Source of the DNA: Thermoplasmatales archaeon BRNA1
GTDB taxonomy: Archaea > Thermoplasmatota > Thermoplasmata > Methanomassiliicoccales > Methanomethylophilaceae
Direction: 5' to 3'
Assembly: GCA_000350305.1 (NCBI GenBank)
Contig: CP002916.1
Span: forward strand, 1,178,001-1,242,000
DNA: 64,000 nt
Below the pieces are notes generated by a model. It was given only the letters and a program-made list of their open reading frames with translations, made no database searches and was not told the origin of the DNA. The translations under genes were made by a program, and so were the position numbers. Position 1 is the first letter of the stretch. Each line of letters starts with the position of its first letter. This document shows, one piece after another, positions 49,731-58,017 of the stretch.

Positions 49731-50414
49731 TCACTCACTCTCCTGGGCGGGTGCCTCGGCGGGTGCCTCGGCAGCGGCGGTGTTCCTGAACACGTCGGGG
49801 AGCCTCTCGGCTGCGGTGGTCTTGTCGACGATGTTGATGTCGGCAGGCAGCTTGGAGTCGCTCTGCATAATGCGGACGGTGACTCCGATGACTCCCATCT
49901 TGAGCTTGGCGACCGCGTATCCCTCGTCCACGAACTGGATCTTGGGCTCACCGCAGTACTTGATGGAACCCTCCTTGAACTTCTCGGTCCTGTGTCTCTG
50001 TCCGGAGAGTTTTCCTGCGACGACGATGTAGCATCCGCGGGCTCCGGCCTCCATGACCCTCCTAAGGGTCGCGTGGCCTGCGCGGCGGAAGTGCCAGCCC
50101 CTCTCGAGGGAGAAGGCGAGCTTCTCTGCCATGATCTGCGCGTTGAGGGAGACGTCGGGGACTTCCTGAACCTCGATCTGGGGGTTCTCGAATCCGAAGT
50201 TCTTCTCGATAGCGTAGGTCAGGTTCTTGATGGTCTGTCCCTTGTGTCCGATGACGAGTCCGGGCCTCTCGGTGGAGAGGATGACACGGGTGCCCATGGG
50301 GGTCCTCTGGACTTCCAGTCCACCGAATCCGGCGCGGGAGACCTCCTTCATCAGGTACTCCTTGAGGAGGACCCTGCGGACGTTCTCGGCGACGAATTTC
50401 CTTTCTGATGCCAT
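49731..50414 (-). CDS. rps3: small ribosomal subunit protein uS3
   Basis: 227 residues. KH domain with LVIGHKGQTIKNLTYAIEKNFG (GxxG loop HKGQ) near 57, C-terminal S3 domain RRVMEAGARGCYIVVAGKLSGQRHRTEKF, and an Ala/Glu/Pro tail. It forms part of the mRNA entry channel. Confidence 0.95.
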   Translation of the reverse strand: MASERKFVAENVRRVLLKEYLMKEVSRAGFGGLEVQRTPMGTRVILSTERPGLVIGHKGQTIKNLTYAIEKNFGFENPQIEVQEVPDVSLNAQIMAEKLAFSLERGWHFRRAGHATLRRVMEAGARGCYIVVAGKLSGQRHRTEKFKEGSIKYCGEPKIQFVDEGYAVAKLKMGVIGVTVRIMQSDSKLPADINIVDKTTAAERLPDVFRNTAAAEAPAEAPAQESE

Positions 50415-50415
50415 T

Positions 50416-50871
50416 TCACTCAACCTCCGAGATGACGATCTCGATGTTCACGGTGTCCTGGTTCCACTCGGTGGCGCGTCCCTGTGCCCTGGGCCTGTGG
50501 CCGGGGATGACGCGTCCGCGGGCGACGGAGATCGTGGTGATCTTCATGCTGGCGGAATCCAGTCCTTTGTAATCCGCGTTGGACGCGGCGCTCTCGAGGC
50601 AGGCGAGGACGGCCTTGGAGACCTTCACGGGGTACTTTCCAGGTCCGACTCCCGGCTTGTGGGCGACGCGCTTGTTGTACCTGTTCATGCGAACGGGCCT
50701 CTCCTTGTCGATAACCTCCTCGAGGGCGGTCCTTGCGTCGGAGACGGTCATTCCCCTGACCATGCAGGCGACCTCACGGGCCAGCTTGGGGGAGATGGGC
50801 TGTTCCTTGGACAGCGCCTTAGCGGTGGTGTCGGGGTCAGCAACTACAGTGTATCCTTTGTTAGTAGCCAT
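50416..50871 (-). CDS. rpl22: large ribosomal subunit protein uL22
   Basis: 151 residues. PISPKLAREVACMVRGMTVSDARTALEEVI, RVAHKPGVGPGKYPVKVSKAVLACLESAASNADYKG and the hairpin RGRVIPGHRPRAQGRA that lines the exit tunnel. Confidence 0.95.
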   Translation of the reverse strand: MATNKGYTVVADPDTTAKALSKEQPISPKLAREVACMVRGMTVSDARTALEEVIDKERPVRMNRYNKRVAHKPGVGPGKYPVKVSKAVLACLESAASNADYKGLDSASMKITTISVARGRVIPGHRPRAQGRATEWNQDTVNIEIVISEVE

Positions 50872-50882
50872 ACTTTAACACC

Positions 50883-51350
50883 TCACTTCAGCGGCATGAA
50901 CTTGGAAGACCTGGTTGCACCGACTCCGGGTCCGGAGTGCTGCGGGTTCTTCCTGTTGGGCACGAACTCTCCGAGCATGCAGCCGATCATCTCGGGCACG
51001 ATGGAGAACTCGATGAATTCCTTTCCGTTGTATACTGCAACCCTCTTTCCGACGAAGGAAGGGAGGATGGGCAGGTCCCTGCGGTGGGTCCTGATGGTGC
51101 CCTCTGCCTCCTCTGCGGTGAGCTTGTCGAAGACAAGCTGCTGCTCGTAGTTGAGTCCGCGGAGGTAGGTCCTCCTGCAGCGGGACGGGATGAGCTCGAG
51201 AACTTCGTTGAAGGGAAGTGCCTTCAGCTGCTCGAGGGTCATACCGCGGTACATGAACTCCTTTTTCTTCCTTGCCTGGATCTGGGAGTTTCTCTTCCTG
51301 GTCGCCCTGACGGCTGCCTTGTGGGATCCTCTGATCTTTGCTTTTGCCAT
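50883..51350 (-). CDS. rps19: small ribosomal subunit protein uS19
   Basis: 155 residues, archaeal length. Basic N-terminal extension, then YRGMTLEQLKALPFNEVLELIPSRCRRTYLRG and IEFSIVPEMIGCMLGEFVPNRKNPQHSGPGVGATRSSKF. Confidence 0.95.
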   Translation of the reverse strand: MAKAKIRGSHKAAVRATRKRNSQIQARKKKEFMYRGMTLEQLKALPFNEVLELIPSRCRRTYLRGLNYEQQLVFDKLTAEEAEGTIRTHRRDLPILPSFVGKRVAVYNGKEFIEFSIVPEMIGCMLGEFVPNRKNPQHSGPGVGATRSSKFMPLK

Positions 51351-51355
51351 TCAGC

Positions 51356-52054
51356 TCACTTCCTCTTCTTGGATTTCTTCTTCGGAGCAATGAATCCGGC
51401 CTTCTGTCCAGGAGGTGCGGTCCTTCCGTGGCAGTTAGGTCCACCGACGTGCGGGTGGCTTCCTCCTCCGTGGGGGTGGTCGACTGCGTTCATAGCGACT
51501 CCGCTGGTATGCCTGGTGGTGACGGACCTGCTCCTCATGGTCAGGACGTTCTTTCCTGCCTTGGCGAGGGGCTTGTCGACGCGTCCTCCTCCTGCGACGA
51601 CACCGACGACGGCGCGGCAGTTGGGGTTGAACTCCTTCAGCACGCCGCTGGGCATGCTAAGGATGACGACCTTACCCCTGCTGACGACAAGGGCGCTGGT
51701 TCCGGCGGTCTTGACGAACTTTCCTCCGTCTCCAGGCTGTCCCTCGACGTTGTGGACGAGGGTTCCCTCGGGGATGTTCGAGAGGGCGAGGATGTTTCCG
51801 GGGGAAACAACGTTGCCGCCGATCTCGACGGTCTGTCCGACTGCGGTGCCCTCGACGGCGAGCTGGTAGGTCTTCTTTCCGTCGAAATCGATGACTGCGA
51901 GGGGGCTGGTCCTTCCGGGTGCCTGAATGAGGTCCTTGATGGTACCCTGAGCCTCGAAGTGGGGGATCCTGATGTCATCCACGTGCCTGTGGGACGGGGA
52001 GCGGTAGTGGGAACCTCCGCGTGCTCTCCTCTGTGTTCTCAATCTTTTTCCCAT
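51356..52054 (-). CDS. rpl2: large ribosomal subunit protein uL2
   Basis: 232 residues. GKRLRTQRRARGGSHYRSPSHRH start, and the peptidyl-transferase-proximal region VAMNAVDHPHGGGSHPHVGGP, with the conserved histidine, at about 195. C-terminal KKKSKKRK. Confidence 0.96.
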   Translation of the reverse strand: MGKRLRTQRRARGGSHYRSPSHRHVDDIRIPHFEAQGTIKDLIQAPGRTSPLAVIDFDGKKTYQLAVEGTAVGQTVEIGGNVVSPGNILALSNIPEGTLVHNVEGQPGDGGKFVKTAGTSALVVSRGKVVILSMPSGVLKEFNPNCRAVVGVVAGGGRVDKPLAKAGKNVLTMRSRSVTTRHTSGVAMNAVDHPHGGGSHPHVGGPNCHGRTAPPGQKAGFIAPKKKSKKRK

Positions 52055-52064
52055 TCATATCACC

Positions 52065-52346
52065 TCAGAACACTCCGACCCTCATGCCGACATCCTCTGC
52101 AGAGTATCCCTCTGCGAGCTGGATGATGGCATGCTTCCCGTCTTTCTGGATGCGGGTCCATACCTTCACGACCTTGACCTCGAAGCGCTCCTCGAAGGCG
52201 GTCTTGATGTCCTGCTTGTCCGCGTCCCTGTGGACGAGGAACTCGATCTTGTTTCCGTCTTTGTAGTTCTGCACCGGAGTTCCGTTCATGAGGTTGAGGG
52301 ACTTCTCGGTGACGTACGGCTTGATGAGTATGTCGCTCTGCTTCAT
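52065..52346 (-). CDS. rpl23: large ribosomal subunit protein uL23
   Basis: 93 residues. DILIKPYVTEKSLNLMNGTP, IEFLVHRDADKQDIKTAFEERFEVKVVKVWT. It surrounds the tunnel exit and docks SRP and other factors. Overlaps the uL4 end by 4 nt. Confidence 0.95.
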   Translation of the reverse strand: MKQSDILIKPYVTEKSLNLMNGTPVQNYKDGNKIEFLVHRDADKQDIKTAFEERFEVKVVKVWTRIQKDGKHAIIQLAEGYSAEDVGMRVGVF

Positions 52347-53119
52347 TCGGTCCACTCTCCGATCTTCTCGATTGCAGACTTGGTGTAGACAGTGAGCCTT
52401 CCTGCGTCTCCTCCGGGAGCGAGCAGGCTGGTGTTCAGGGTGCTGATCTCCTCGACCTGTACACCGGGGAGGTTGTTGGCGCCCTTGAAGACGGCTGCGT
52501 TCCTGTCTTTATCAGATATTACTATAAGGACAGAGACAGGGGTCCTGTACTTCCTGTTCCTCATGGTTCCGCGTCCGGCCCTGATCTTGGTTCCGTCCTT
52601 GGCACGCTCGACATCGTATCCGATACCGATGATGTCGAAGAGCTCCTTGACCTCGGCTGCGGTCTTGACGTCGTTGAGTGCGTCGTCGACCACGACGGGG
52701 AAGGTGACCTTGTCGTCGAACTTGTGTCCGCGCTGCTTGACGCAGTCTGCGCATGCGGTGCATGCGAGGGCGGACAGCCTTGCGAGGCGGGCCTCTTTCT
52801 TGTTGACCTTCTGCTCCCAGATCTTCTCGACCTTCGGGGGGTGCGCCCTGCGTCCGGAGATGTTGTTGGGAGACTGGGTTGCCCTGCGTCCGTCGTGGAG
52901 ACGCTGAACGCGTGCAACTCCGCGTCCCTTGCCCCAGGTGCTGACAGAGTGCCTCATTCCGGACATCTTGTTGGGTCCGTAGGGCTGCCTCTTGTTGGCG
53001 TTGGCTGCAAGGACGGCTTTCTTGATGAGGTCGGGCCTGTATGCGGTCTCGAATGCTGCGGGGACCTCGATGGTTCCAGCGACCTCACCCTTCACGGAAT
53101 AAACGTTGGTAGTAGCCAT
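52343..53119 (-). CDS. rpl4: large ribosomal subunit protein uL4
   Basis: 258 residues. VYSVKGEVAGTIEVPAAFETAYRPDLIKKAVLAANANKRQPYGPN, the tunnel loop MRHSVSTWGKGRGVARV and the archaeal AHPPKVEKIWEQKVNKKE. Standard second gene of the S10 cluster. Confidence 0.95.
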   Translation of the reverse strand: MATTNVYSVKGEVAGTIEVPAAFETAYRPDLIKKAVLAANANKRQPYGPNKMSGMRHSVSTWGKGRGVARVQRLHDGRRATQSPNNISGRRAHPPKVEKIWEQKVNKKEARLARLSALACTACADCVKQRGHKFDDKVTFPVVVDDALNDVKTAAEVKELFDIIGIGYDVERAKDGTKIRAGRGTMRNRKYRTPVSVLIVISDKDRNAAVFKGANNLPGVQVEEISTLNTSLLAPGGDAGRLTVYTKSAIEKIGEWTE

Positions 53120-53124
53120 TCAAA

Positions 53125-54120
53125 TCACGCTCCCTGCTGGCTCTGGGTAGAGACAAAGGTGATCTCGGCTGCACTCTGATCGGCCTTGGCCGGAATCCTG
53201 GTGGCGTCCCTGAAGCGGATGAGCCTCTTGGTGGGTCCGGGCACGGATCCGTGGACGAGGACGTAGGTTCCCTGGACCTCTCCGTAGTTGAGGAATCCTC
53301 CCTTGGGGTTGACCTCCTGTCCGTCGGTTCCGATCTTCATGACTTTCTTGTTGAGCTCGGTCCTCTGGTGGTATCCCATCTGACCGGCTGCGGGGACGGT
53401 GGAGCGGACGTATCCGGGCCTCTTGGGTCCGAGGTTCGCGATTCCCCTGCGGTGCTTGCTGTTCTTGTGGGAGAGCAGCTTGACACCCCACCTCTTGGTG
53501 ACTCCCTGGAATCCCTTTCCGGTGGTGATGGCGATGACGTCGATCAGGGTTCCCTCTGCGGTGAAGTCGTTGATGGTGACCTCCTTTCCGAGGATTCCCT
53601 TTGCGTACTCGACACGGTCGGAGATGGCTCCGCCGCCGATCCTGAGCTCCATGAGGTCAGGAACCTTCTTGGGTACTCCCTTGAGCATCTTGGGCTGGGT
53701 GTACGCGAGGACGCGGACGTCCTCGATGTCCATGTTGTCGAACCTGGAGAAGTCGGGCTCTCCCTTCTTGGGGACGTTGACCCTCCTGTTGAGCAGGGGG
53801 TCGACATCGGCTGCCCAGACCTCGCCGGCGGTCTTCAGGCCGAGGATGGTGTTCTCGTAGAACCTGACCGCTGCGATCTTCATGGGCGGGACCTCGATGA
53901 CAGTCACGGGGGTCTGGATCTCCATTCCGGAGGTCGTGCTCTTTGCTCTCTTGTCTACGACAAACGCGTGGGTCATTCCTGCCTTGTATCCGGCGAATCC
54001 CTGGATTTTAGGGGCTCCGCTGATCTCAGGCCAAGAGTCAAGCCTCGGCGTCTGCGATTTTGCTCTCTTCCTAGGGCCGTATGCCCTGGATCCCTTTCTC
54101 GGGCGTCTCATTTGCGGCAT
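53125..54120 (-). CDS. rpl3: large ribosomal subunit protein uL3
   Basis: 331 residues. Start MRRPRKGSRAYGPRKRAKSQTPR, IQGFAGYKAGMTHAFVVDKR, and TKGFQGVTKRWGVKL with HRRGIANLGPKRPGYVRSTVPAAGQMGYHQRTELNKKVMKIG, all typical of archaeal/eukaryotic uL3. It is the first ribosomal gene of the run and lies behind a long leader with two short ORFs. AGGTG is 8 nt before the ATG. Confidence 0.95.
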   Translation of the reverse strand: MPQMRRPRKGSRAYGPRKRAKSQTPRLDSWPEISGAPKIQGFAGYKAGMTHAFVVDKRAKSTTSGMEIQTPVTVIEVPPMKIAAVRFYENTILGLKTAGEVWAADVDPLLNRRVNVPKKGEPDFSRFDNMDIEDVRVLAYTQPKMLKGVPKKVPDLMELRIGGGAISDRVEYAKGILGKEVTINDFTAEGTLIDVIAITTGKGFQGVTKRWGVKLLSHKNSKHRRGIANLGPKRPGYVRSTVPAAGQMGYHQRTELNKKVMKIGTDGQEVNPKGGFLNYGEVQGTYVLVHGSVPGPTKRLIRFRDATRIPAKADQSAAEITFVSTQSQQGA

Positions 54121-54124
54121 GTTA

Positions 54125-54160
54125 TCACACCTGCGAGGGTCTCTTCGCTAACCTCGCCAT
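54125..54160 (-). CDS. 11-codon leader ORF next to uL3
   Basis: MARLAKRPSQV then TGA, 4 nt before the uL3 ATG. Its ATG is 1 nt after the stop of the longer upstream ORF. AAGGAGG lies about 12 nt upstream. It may be a reinitiation or regulatory ORF; coding as such is unproven. Confidence 0.3.
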   Translation of the reverse strand: MARLAKRPSQV

Positions 54161-54161
54161 T

Positions 54162-54278
54162 TCAGACGAACGCCTCCTTTTCCGACCGTGACGCCGCGTT
54201 CATCTCGAAAACGTCGTTCTCGACATGAGCCGAACTGTGGGGTGCATCAAGCATTGCCCGATGCGTCTGGTCGGACAT
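54162..54278 (-). CDS. 38-codon leader ORF upstream of uL3
   Basis: Starts MSDQTHRAMLDAPHSSAHVE and ends at TGA 42 nt before uL3. Its ATG is about 15 nt after the predicted start site and lies inside a short hairpin (GGACAT/TCCT/ATGTCC). The composition is plain, without motifs. It could be a regulatory uORF of the ribosomal operon or chance. Confidence 0.3.
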   Translation of the reverse strand: MSDQTHRAMLDAPHSSAHVENDVFEMNAASRSEKEAFV

Positions 54279-54313
54279 AGGAATGTCCAATCTGTGGGTT
54301 GGTAGCCCGATGT

Positions 54314-54323
54314 GATATATAAA
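54314..54323 (-). promoter_or_regulatory. TATA box of the ribosomal-protein operon
   Basis: TTTATATATC on the minus strand. Initiation near 54292 would give a leader of about 170 nt before uL3, unusually long for this genome. Confidence 0.55.
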
Positions 54324-54392
54324 ATGTGCGCCCGTTCCTTTATAGGGCAAATAAGGGGAAAAGGTTTGAAAGGTTTGAAGTCCCGCGGGACC

Positions 54393-54731
54393 TCAGAGCT
54401 TTCCTTCCTTGGCCTTCTGCTGGGCCCTCTTCATGCGGGCCTTCGCATCGAAACCGGTCGCCTTCTCGAGGAACTCGTTGAGCTTCCTCTTGGAATTGAG
54501 GACGTCCTCGTCCTTGAACTCCTTGGCATCGACGTTGGTGACCTTGACGTCGAGGACGGTCTTGGAGACGGGCTTGGCCTCGATCCTCGCCATGACCCCG
54601 AAGGAGGAGACGACCATGTCGCCCTCGACGGTGGCGTTCCCGAAGACGGCCTGCATGATGTTCTTCAGCCCGTCGCCCTCGATGTTCTTGTAGCAGCCTT
54701 TCTTGATGTCGAAATCGGTCATGTCTCCCAT
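54393..54731 (-). CDS. DUF5611-like protein
   Basis: 112 residues. The N-terminal 70 residues (KGCYKNIEGDGLKNIMQAVFGNATVEGDMVVSSFGVMARIEAKPVSKTVLDVKV) look like the Thermoplasmata family DUF5611; the rest is a charged helix (FLEKATGFDAKARMKRAQQKAKEG). Function unknown. It starts 4 nt after the archaeosine enzyme gene and ends just before a GTCCCGCGGGAC palindrome, so it closes that two-gene unit. Confidence 0.65.
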   Translation of the reverse strand: MGDMTDFDIKKGCYKNIEGDGLKNIMQAVFGNATVEGDMVVSSFGVMARIEAKPVSKTVLDVKVTNVDAKEFKDEDVLNSKRKLNEFLEKATGFDAKARMKRAQQKAKEGKL

Positions 54732-54735
54732 CGTG

Positions 54736-55734
54736 TCACATCCTTATCATCAGGTCGCTGTCGAACGGGCGGCTGACGTCAGCTGCCGTTCCAAGCATCC
54801 TCTCTGCCCGGATATAGCGTTCCCAGGTAGATTTACATTCGCATGTCACAGCCAGGTCCCCGGGGTCCTGGGAGAAGGAGAACTTCTCGACCGCTGCGAG
54901 GGCGGCCTGATCGCAGGATCCGCAGTTGTGCACCCCCCTCTGAGCACCTCCCCCGGAGGGCGAGGAGATGACACGGGAATGAACAGTGCCAGACAGACGT
55001 TTCATGACCTCGATGAGAGACCATATCCAAGGGCTCCTGAACTCCCCCTTCTTCCACAGCCTCTCGACGTAGGTTGCGTGCTGGATGTTCAGCGGGTTGA
55101 TGGAGATCTCATCGGAGAACGGGTCGGCGAACACCGCGGACCGGTATGCGTCCTCGATCGCCACCCCCTCGGTCAGGAACGGAGGCTTGAGCAGGAGGTA
55201 AGTGCGGACCATGAGCCCAGCATCTTTGATTGTCTCCCCTGCGGCCTTGCTCTGTGCGGCCGTGAACCCCTTGTGGATGCAGGTCCTGAGGACTTCCTCG
55301 TTTGAGGACTCGAGACCCAGCGCAACGGTGAGAGATTTGGGGAGAGAGGATACGAGGTCCCTGTTGATGAACTCGGGACGGCTCTCCACCAGGATGCGGC
55401 TGCATCCCTTGTACTCGTCGAAGACCCTCTCCCTCACGGAGACCGGGATCTCGTTCTCGTCGAAGAAAGACCCAGATGTGTAGATCTTGACGAATTTCTC
55501 GCCGTTGTACTTGGACAGTGCCTGGTCGATCTGCGCATTCAGGTCCGCCTCGGTGACCCCGTTGAGGGAGGCGGTGCGGTACCCGCACATGGTGCATCCG
55601 CCGTTGCCGGCCTTCGCCCAGCAGCAGCCGTTGGTGCGCATGATCAGGACCTGGACGTCGGTCTTCTCCCCGAAGGCCATGTCCTTCTCCTTCCAGGTGG
55701 CTTCGAGCTCGTTGGGAAGCCTCTTTCCTTTCAT
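54736..55734 (-). CDS. raSEA: archaeosine biosynthesis radical SAM protein RaSEA
   Basis: 332 residues. The cluster-binding cysteines are in GGCTMCGY (with NGCCWAK upstream), followed by KIYTSGSFFDENEIP and VALGLESSNEEVLRTCIHKGF, the marks of the RaSEA family (TIGR01210). With ArcS it converts preQ0-lysine at position 15 of tRNA to archaeosine. Additional cysteines near the C terminus (NCGSCDQ, CECKSTW) are present in the family. It is first in a two-gene unit. Confidence 0.92.
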   Translation of the reverse strand: MKGKRLPNELEATWKEKDMAFGEKTDVQVLIMRTNGCCWAKAGNGGCTMCGYRTASLNGVTEADLNAQIDQALSKYNGEKFVKIYTSGSFFDENEIPVSVRERVFDEYKGCSRILVESRPEFINRDLVSSLPKSLTVALGLESSNEEVLRTCIHKGFTAAQSKAAGETIKDAGLMVRTYLLLKPPFLTEGVAIEDAYRSAVFADPFSDEISINPLNIQHATYVERLWKKGEFRSPWIWSLIEVMKRLSGTVHSRVISSPSGGGAQRGVHNCGSCDQAALAAVEKFSFSQDPGDLAVTCECKSTWERYIRAERMLGTAADVSRPFDSDLMIRM

Positions 55735-55842
55735 GATTGCCCGATCACGTCCGCTTTATTAACCCTTGGTCACGTGCGGGCATCCGCGCCCCTGCGACAA
55801 TCTAATAAACGATTGCCCGAATGGGTGCACAAGGCAAGTAAC

Positions 55843-57210
55843 ATGGCAACGAAAATTGTCGTAATCGGATCGGGAGCGGCAGGACTGTCCGCCGCCTCGA
55901 GCGCCAGGGCGGTAGACCCCGACGCTGAAATCACCGTCTACACCCAGGACGTGGATGTTGCATACTCCCCCTGCATGATCCCCTGGGTCCTCGGAGGAAA
56001 GTCCACCTGGGAGAACATGATCATGCACACCCCCGAGTGGTACGCCAAGGAAAGGAACATCAGGATCGTCACCGGGACCACCGTCGAGGCCGCCGCATAC
56101 GACCGCGCCAAGGACGGGACCATGACCAAGACAGTCACCGTCAACGGGGAGACCGTCCCCTACGACAAGCTCATCCTCGCCACCGGAGGAAAGGTCTTCA
56201 TCCCCCCGATCGAGGGAGTGAACCTCCCCGGTGTGTTCACCGTCAGGACCGTCGAAGGCGGACGCAAGATGCAGGAGTACCTTGCGAAGTCCAAGAGGGT
56301 CGTCATCGCCGGAGCAGGAGTCATCGGGCTCGAGCTCGCCCTGCACCTCAAGGAGGCCGGCAAGGACGTCACCATCATCGAGATGATGGACCAGGTCATC
56401 CCCAGGATCGCAGACAAGGACATGGCCGACCCCATCCAGAAGTACCTTGAGGACAAGGGGGTCGAGATTGTCCTGAAGGCGCCCGTCCAGGCCGTCAACG
56501 GAAAGGATAGGGTGGAGAGCGTCTCCTCCCTCGGGAAGGAGTACCCCTGCGACATGGTCATCTTCGCCACCGGGGTCCGCGCCAACGTGGACCTCGCGAA
56601 GATGATGAACCTCGACATCGGACAGCTCGGAGCCCTCTGCGTCGCTCCCACCCTGCAGGCCTACCAGCGCGGCAGGCTAGTCCCCGACGTATTCGTCTGT
56701 GGCGACGTTATGCAGTGCCAGAGCGCGGTCTATCCCGGCCCGACCATGTCACAGCTCGGATCCTCCGCGGTCAGGGAGGGAAAGGTCGCCGGAGCAAATG
56801 CCGCAGGAGCGGGACTCAGCTTCGGACCCGTCGCTTCCCCGTGGGTCTCCGTCATCGGAGACATCCAGATCGCAGGAACCGGCATGTCTACCGCGCTCGC
56901 CTCCTGGTACGGGGAGAAGCTCATCAGCGCCAAGGCCACGGGATCCACCCGTGCCAGGTACTATCCCGACGGCAAGGAGCTCACCGTGAAGGTCATGGCC
57001 GACGCCAAGACACACAGGCTCGTCGGGGCCCAGATCATCGGCGGCGAGGACATCACCGGAAGGATCGACTGGCTGAACCAGGCCATCGTCGACGGGATCA
57101 CCGCCGAGGAGTTCGCGGTCAGGGTCGAGAACGCCTACTGCCCACCCACCTCCATGGTCAAGGACGTAGTCCTCTCCGCAGTCGAGAAGATCGGTTGCTG
57201 CAAGCAGTGA
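55843..57210 (+). CDS. FAD/NAD(P)-dependent disulfide oxidoreductase (NADH oxidase / CoA-disulfide reductase type)
   Basis: 455 residues. FAD-binding KIVVIGSGAAGLSAASSARAV, the redox cysteine in YSPCMIPWVLGG at about 43 (the SxCxxP motif of NOX/CoADR enzymes), NAD-binding VVIAGAGVIGLELALHL near 150, FAD motif DVFVCGDVMQ near 285, and the C-terminal dimerisation domain. A terminal CC pair (GCCKQ) is notable. It may reduce oxygen or CoA disulfide, or handle other thiols, as oxidative-stress defence. Closely followed by the TPD nuclease gene. Confidence 0.92.
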   Translation: MATKIVVIGSGAAGLSAASSARAVDPDAEITVYTQDVDVAYSPCMIPWVLGGKSTWENMIMHTPEWYAKERNIRIVTGTTVEAAAYDRAKDGTMTKTVTVNGETVPYDKLILATGGKVFIPPIEGVNLPGVFTVRTVEGGRKMQEYLAKSKRVVIAGAGVIGLELALHLKEAGKDVTIIEMMDQVIPRIADKDMADPIQKYLEDKGVEIVLKAPVQAVNGKDRVESVSSLGKEYPCDMVIFATGVRANVDLAKMMNLDIGQLGALCVAPTLQAYQRGRLVPDVFVCGDVMQCQSAVYPGPTMSQLGSSAVREGKVAGANAAGAGLSFGPVASPWVSVIGDIQIAGTGMSTALASWYGEKLISAKATGSTRARYYPDGKELTVKVMADAKTHRLVGAQIIGGEDITGRIDWLNQAIVDGITAEEFAVRVENAYCPPTSMVKDVVLSAVEKIGCCKQ

Positions 57211-57214
57211 TCCG

Positions 57215-57988
57215 ATGAAGTACGAGGAATACAAGAGGCTGTACGACGGCCTCGAGACCGCGGACGACGTCGATGCCTTCGAACAGGAGGGATACGACCG
57301 CCGTCTCCTGGAGACCCTCATCAACCAGAAGGTCAACCGCACCGTCAAGAAGAGGTTCCACCAGGTCAAGGCAAAATCCGCACGCATGCTCCGCGAGTGG
57401 CAGAACGGGGATTCCTTCTGCACCATCGCCGAGCGCTACCACTTCCCCCCGATCCTCACCGCGAAGTTCATCTTCGAGGAGTACGGGACCGGGAGGAAGG
57501 CCTTCTGGGAGTACGTCCGCGACCCCTCCCTGCTGGACAGCGAAGAGGCGGCCGAGGAGCTCAGGGAGGCCTCAGAGAAGGACCTTGTCTACTCCCCCGC
57601 CGCAGACGAAAAGAGCAAGGAGCGCGGCAAATGGGGAGAGGGACTCCTCTGGGAGTGGCTCGACGCCCAAGGTATCGAGTACCAGACCGAGGCCGACGAG
57701 AGGGAGATGGACAGCAGCCAGGGGACCAAGACTCCCGACTGCCTGCTCAAGGTGCCCATGGACTACAAGGGCCACAAGATCTTCTGGATCGAGAGCAAGG
57801 CCTCGTTCGGGGATGCGGCCGAGTTGAAATACAACTCGCTCCACCAGCTCATCCCGTACACCGAGATCTTCGGTCCGGGAGTGGTCGTATACTGGACCGG
57901 ACACGTGGACGGCCTGGAATGTCCTCCCAACGTTTTCCTGGAGGACATCGACCTTACAAAACTGAAACTTAAGAAATGGAAGGACTGA
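57215..57988 (+). CDS. TPD-motif PD-(D/E)XK nuclease-like protein (CDIN1/C15orf41 homologue)
   Basis: 257 residues. N-terminal helical, HTH-like region (YKRLYDGLETADDVDAF ... SARMLREWQNGDSFCTIAERYHFPPILTAKF) and C-terminal nuclease-like core with KTPDCLLKVPM at about 173 and FWIESKASFGD at about 189, which give the TPD...ExK active-site pattern. The human homologue CDIN1 is linked to dyserythropoietic anaemia, but the archaeal substrate is unknown. It lies 4 nt after the flavoprotein gene and ends in a 12-bp hairpin. Confidence 0.85.
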   Translation: MKYEEYKRLYDGLETADDVDAFEQEGYDRRLLETLINQKVNRTVKKRFHQVKAKSARMLREWQNGDSFCTIAERYHFPPILTAKFIFEEYGTGRKAFWEYVRDPSLLDSEEAAEELREASEKDLVYSPAADEKSKERGKWGEGLLWEWLDAQGIEYQTEADEREMDSSQGTKTPDCLLKVPMDYKGHKIFWIESKASFGDAAELKYNSLHQLIPYTEIFGPGVVVYWTGHVDGLECPPNVFLEDIDLTKLKLKKWKD

Positions 57989-58006
57989 GCCGCAGGCTCA
58001 GTCCTT
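57980..58006. terminator. 12-bp hairpin between convergent genes
   Basis: AAGGACTGAGCC/GCA/GGCTCAGTCCTT, perfect stem that includes the stop codon of the TPD gene and is followed by TTGTTTTA. It can fold on both strands and would serve both the TPD gene and mptA. Confidence 0.6.
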
Positions 58007-58017
58007 TTGTTTTACCT

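Noticed and set aside
54380-54391. GTCCCGCGGGAC palindrome as an operator
   Set aside because: It lies immediately after the DUF5611 stop and is more simply a transcript-end structure.
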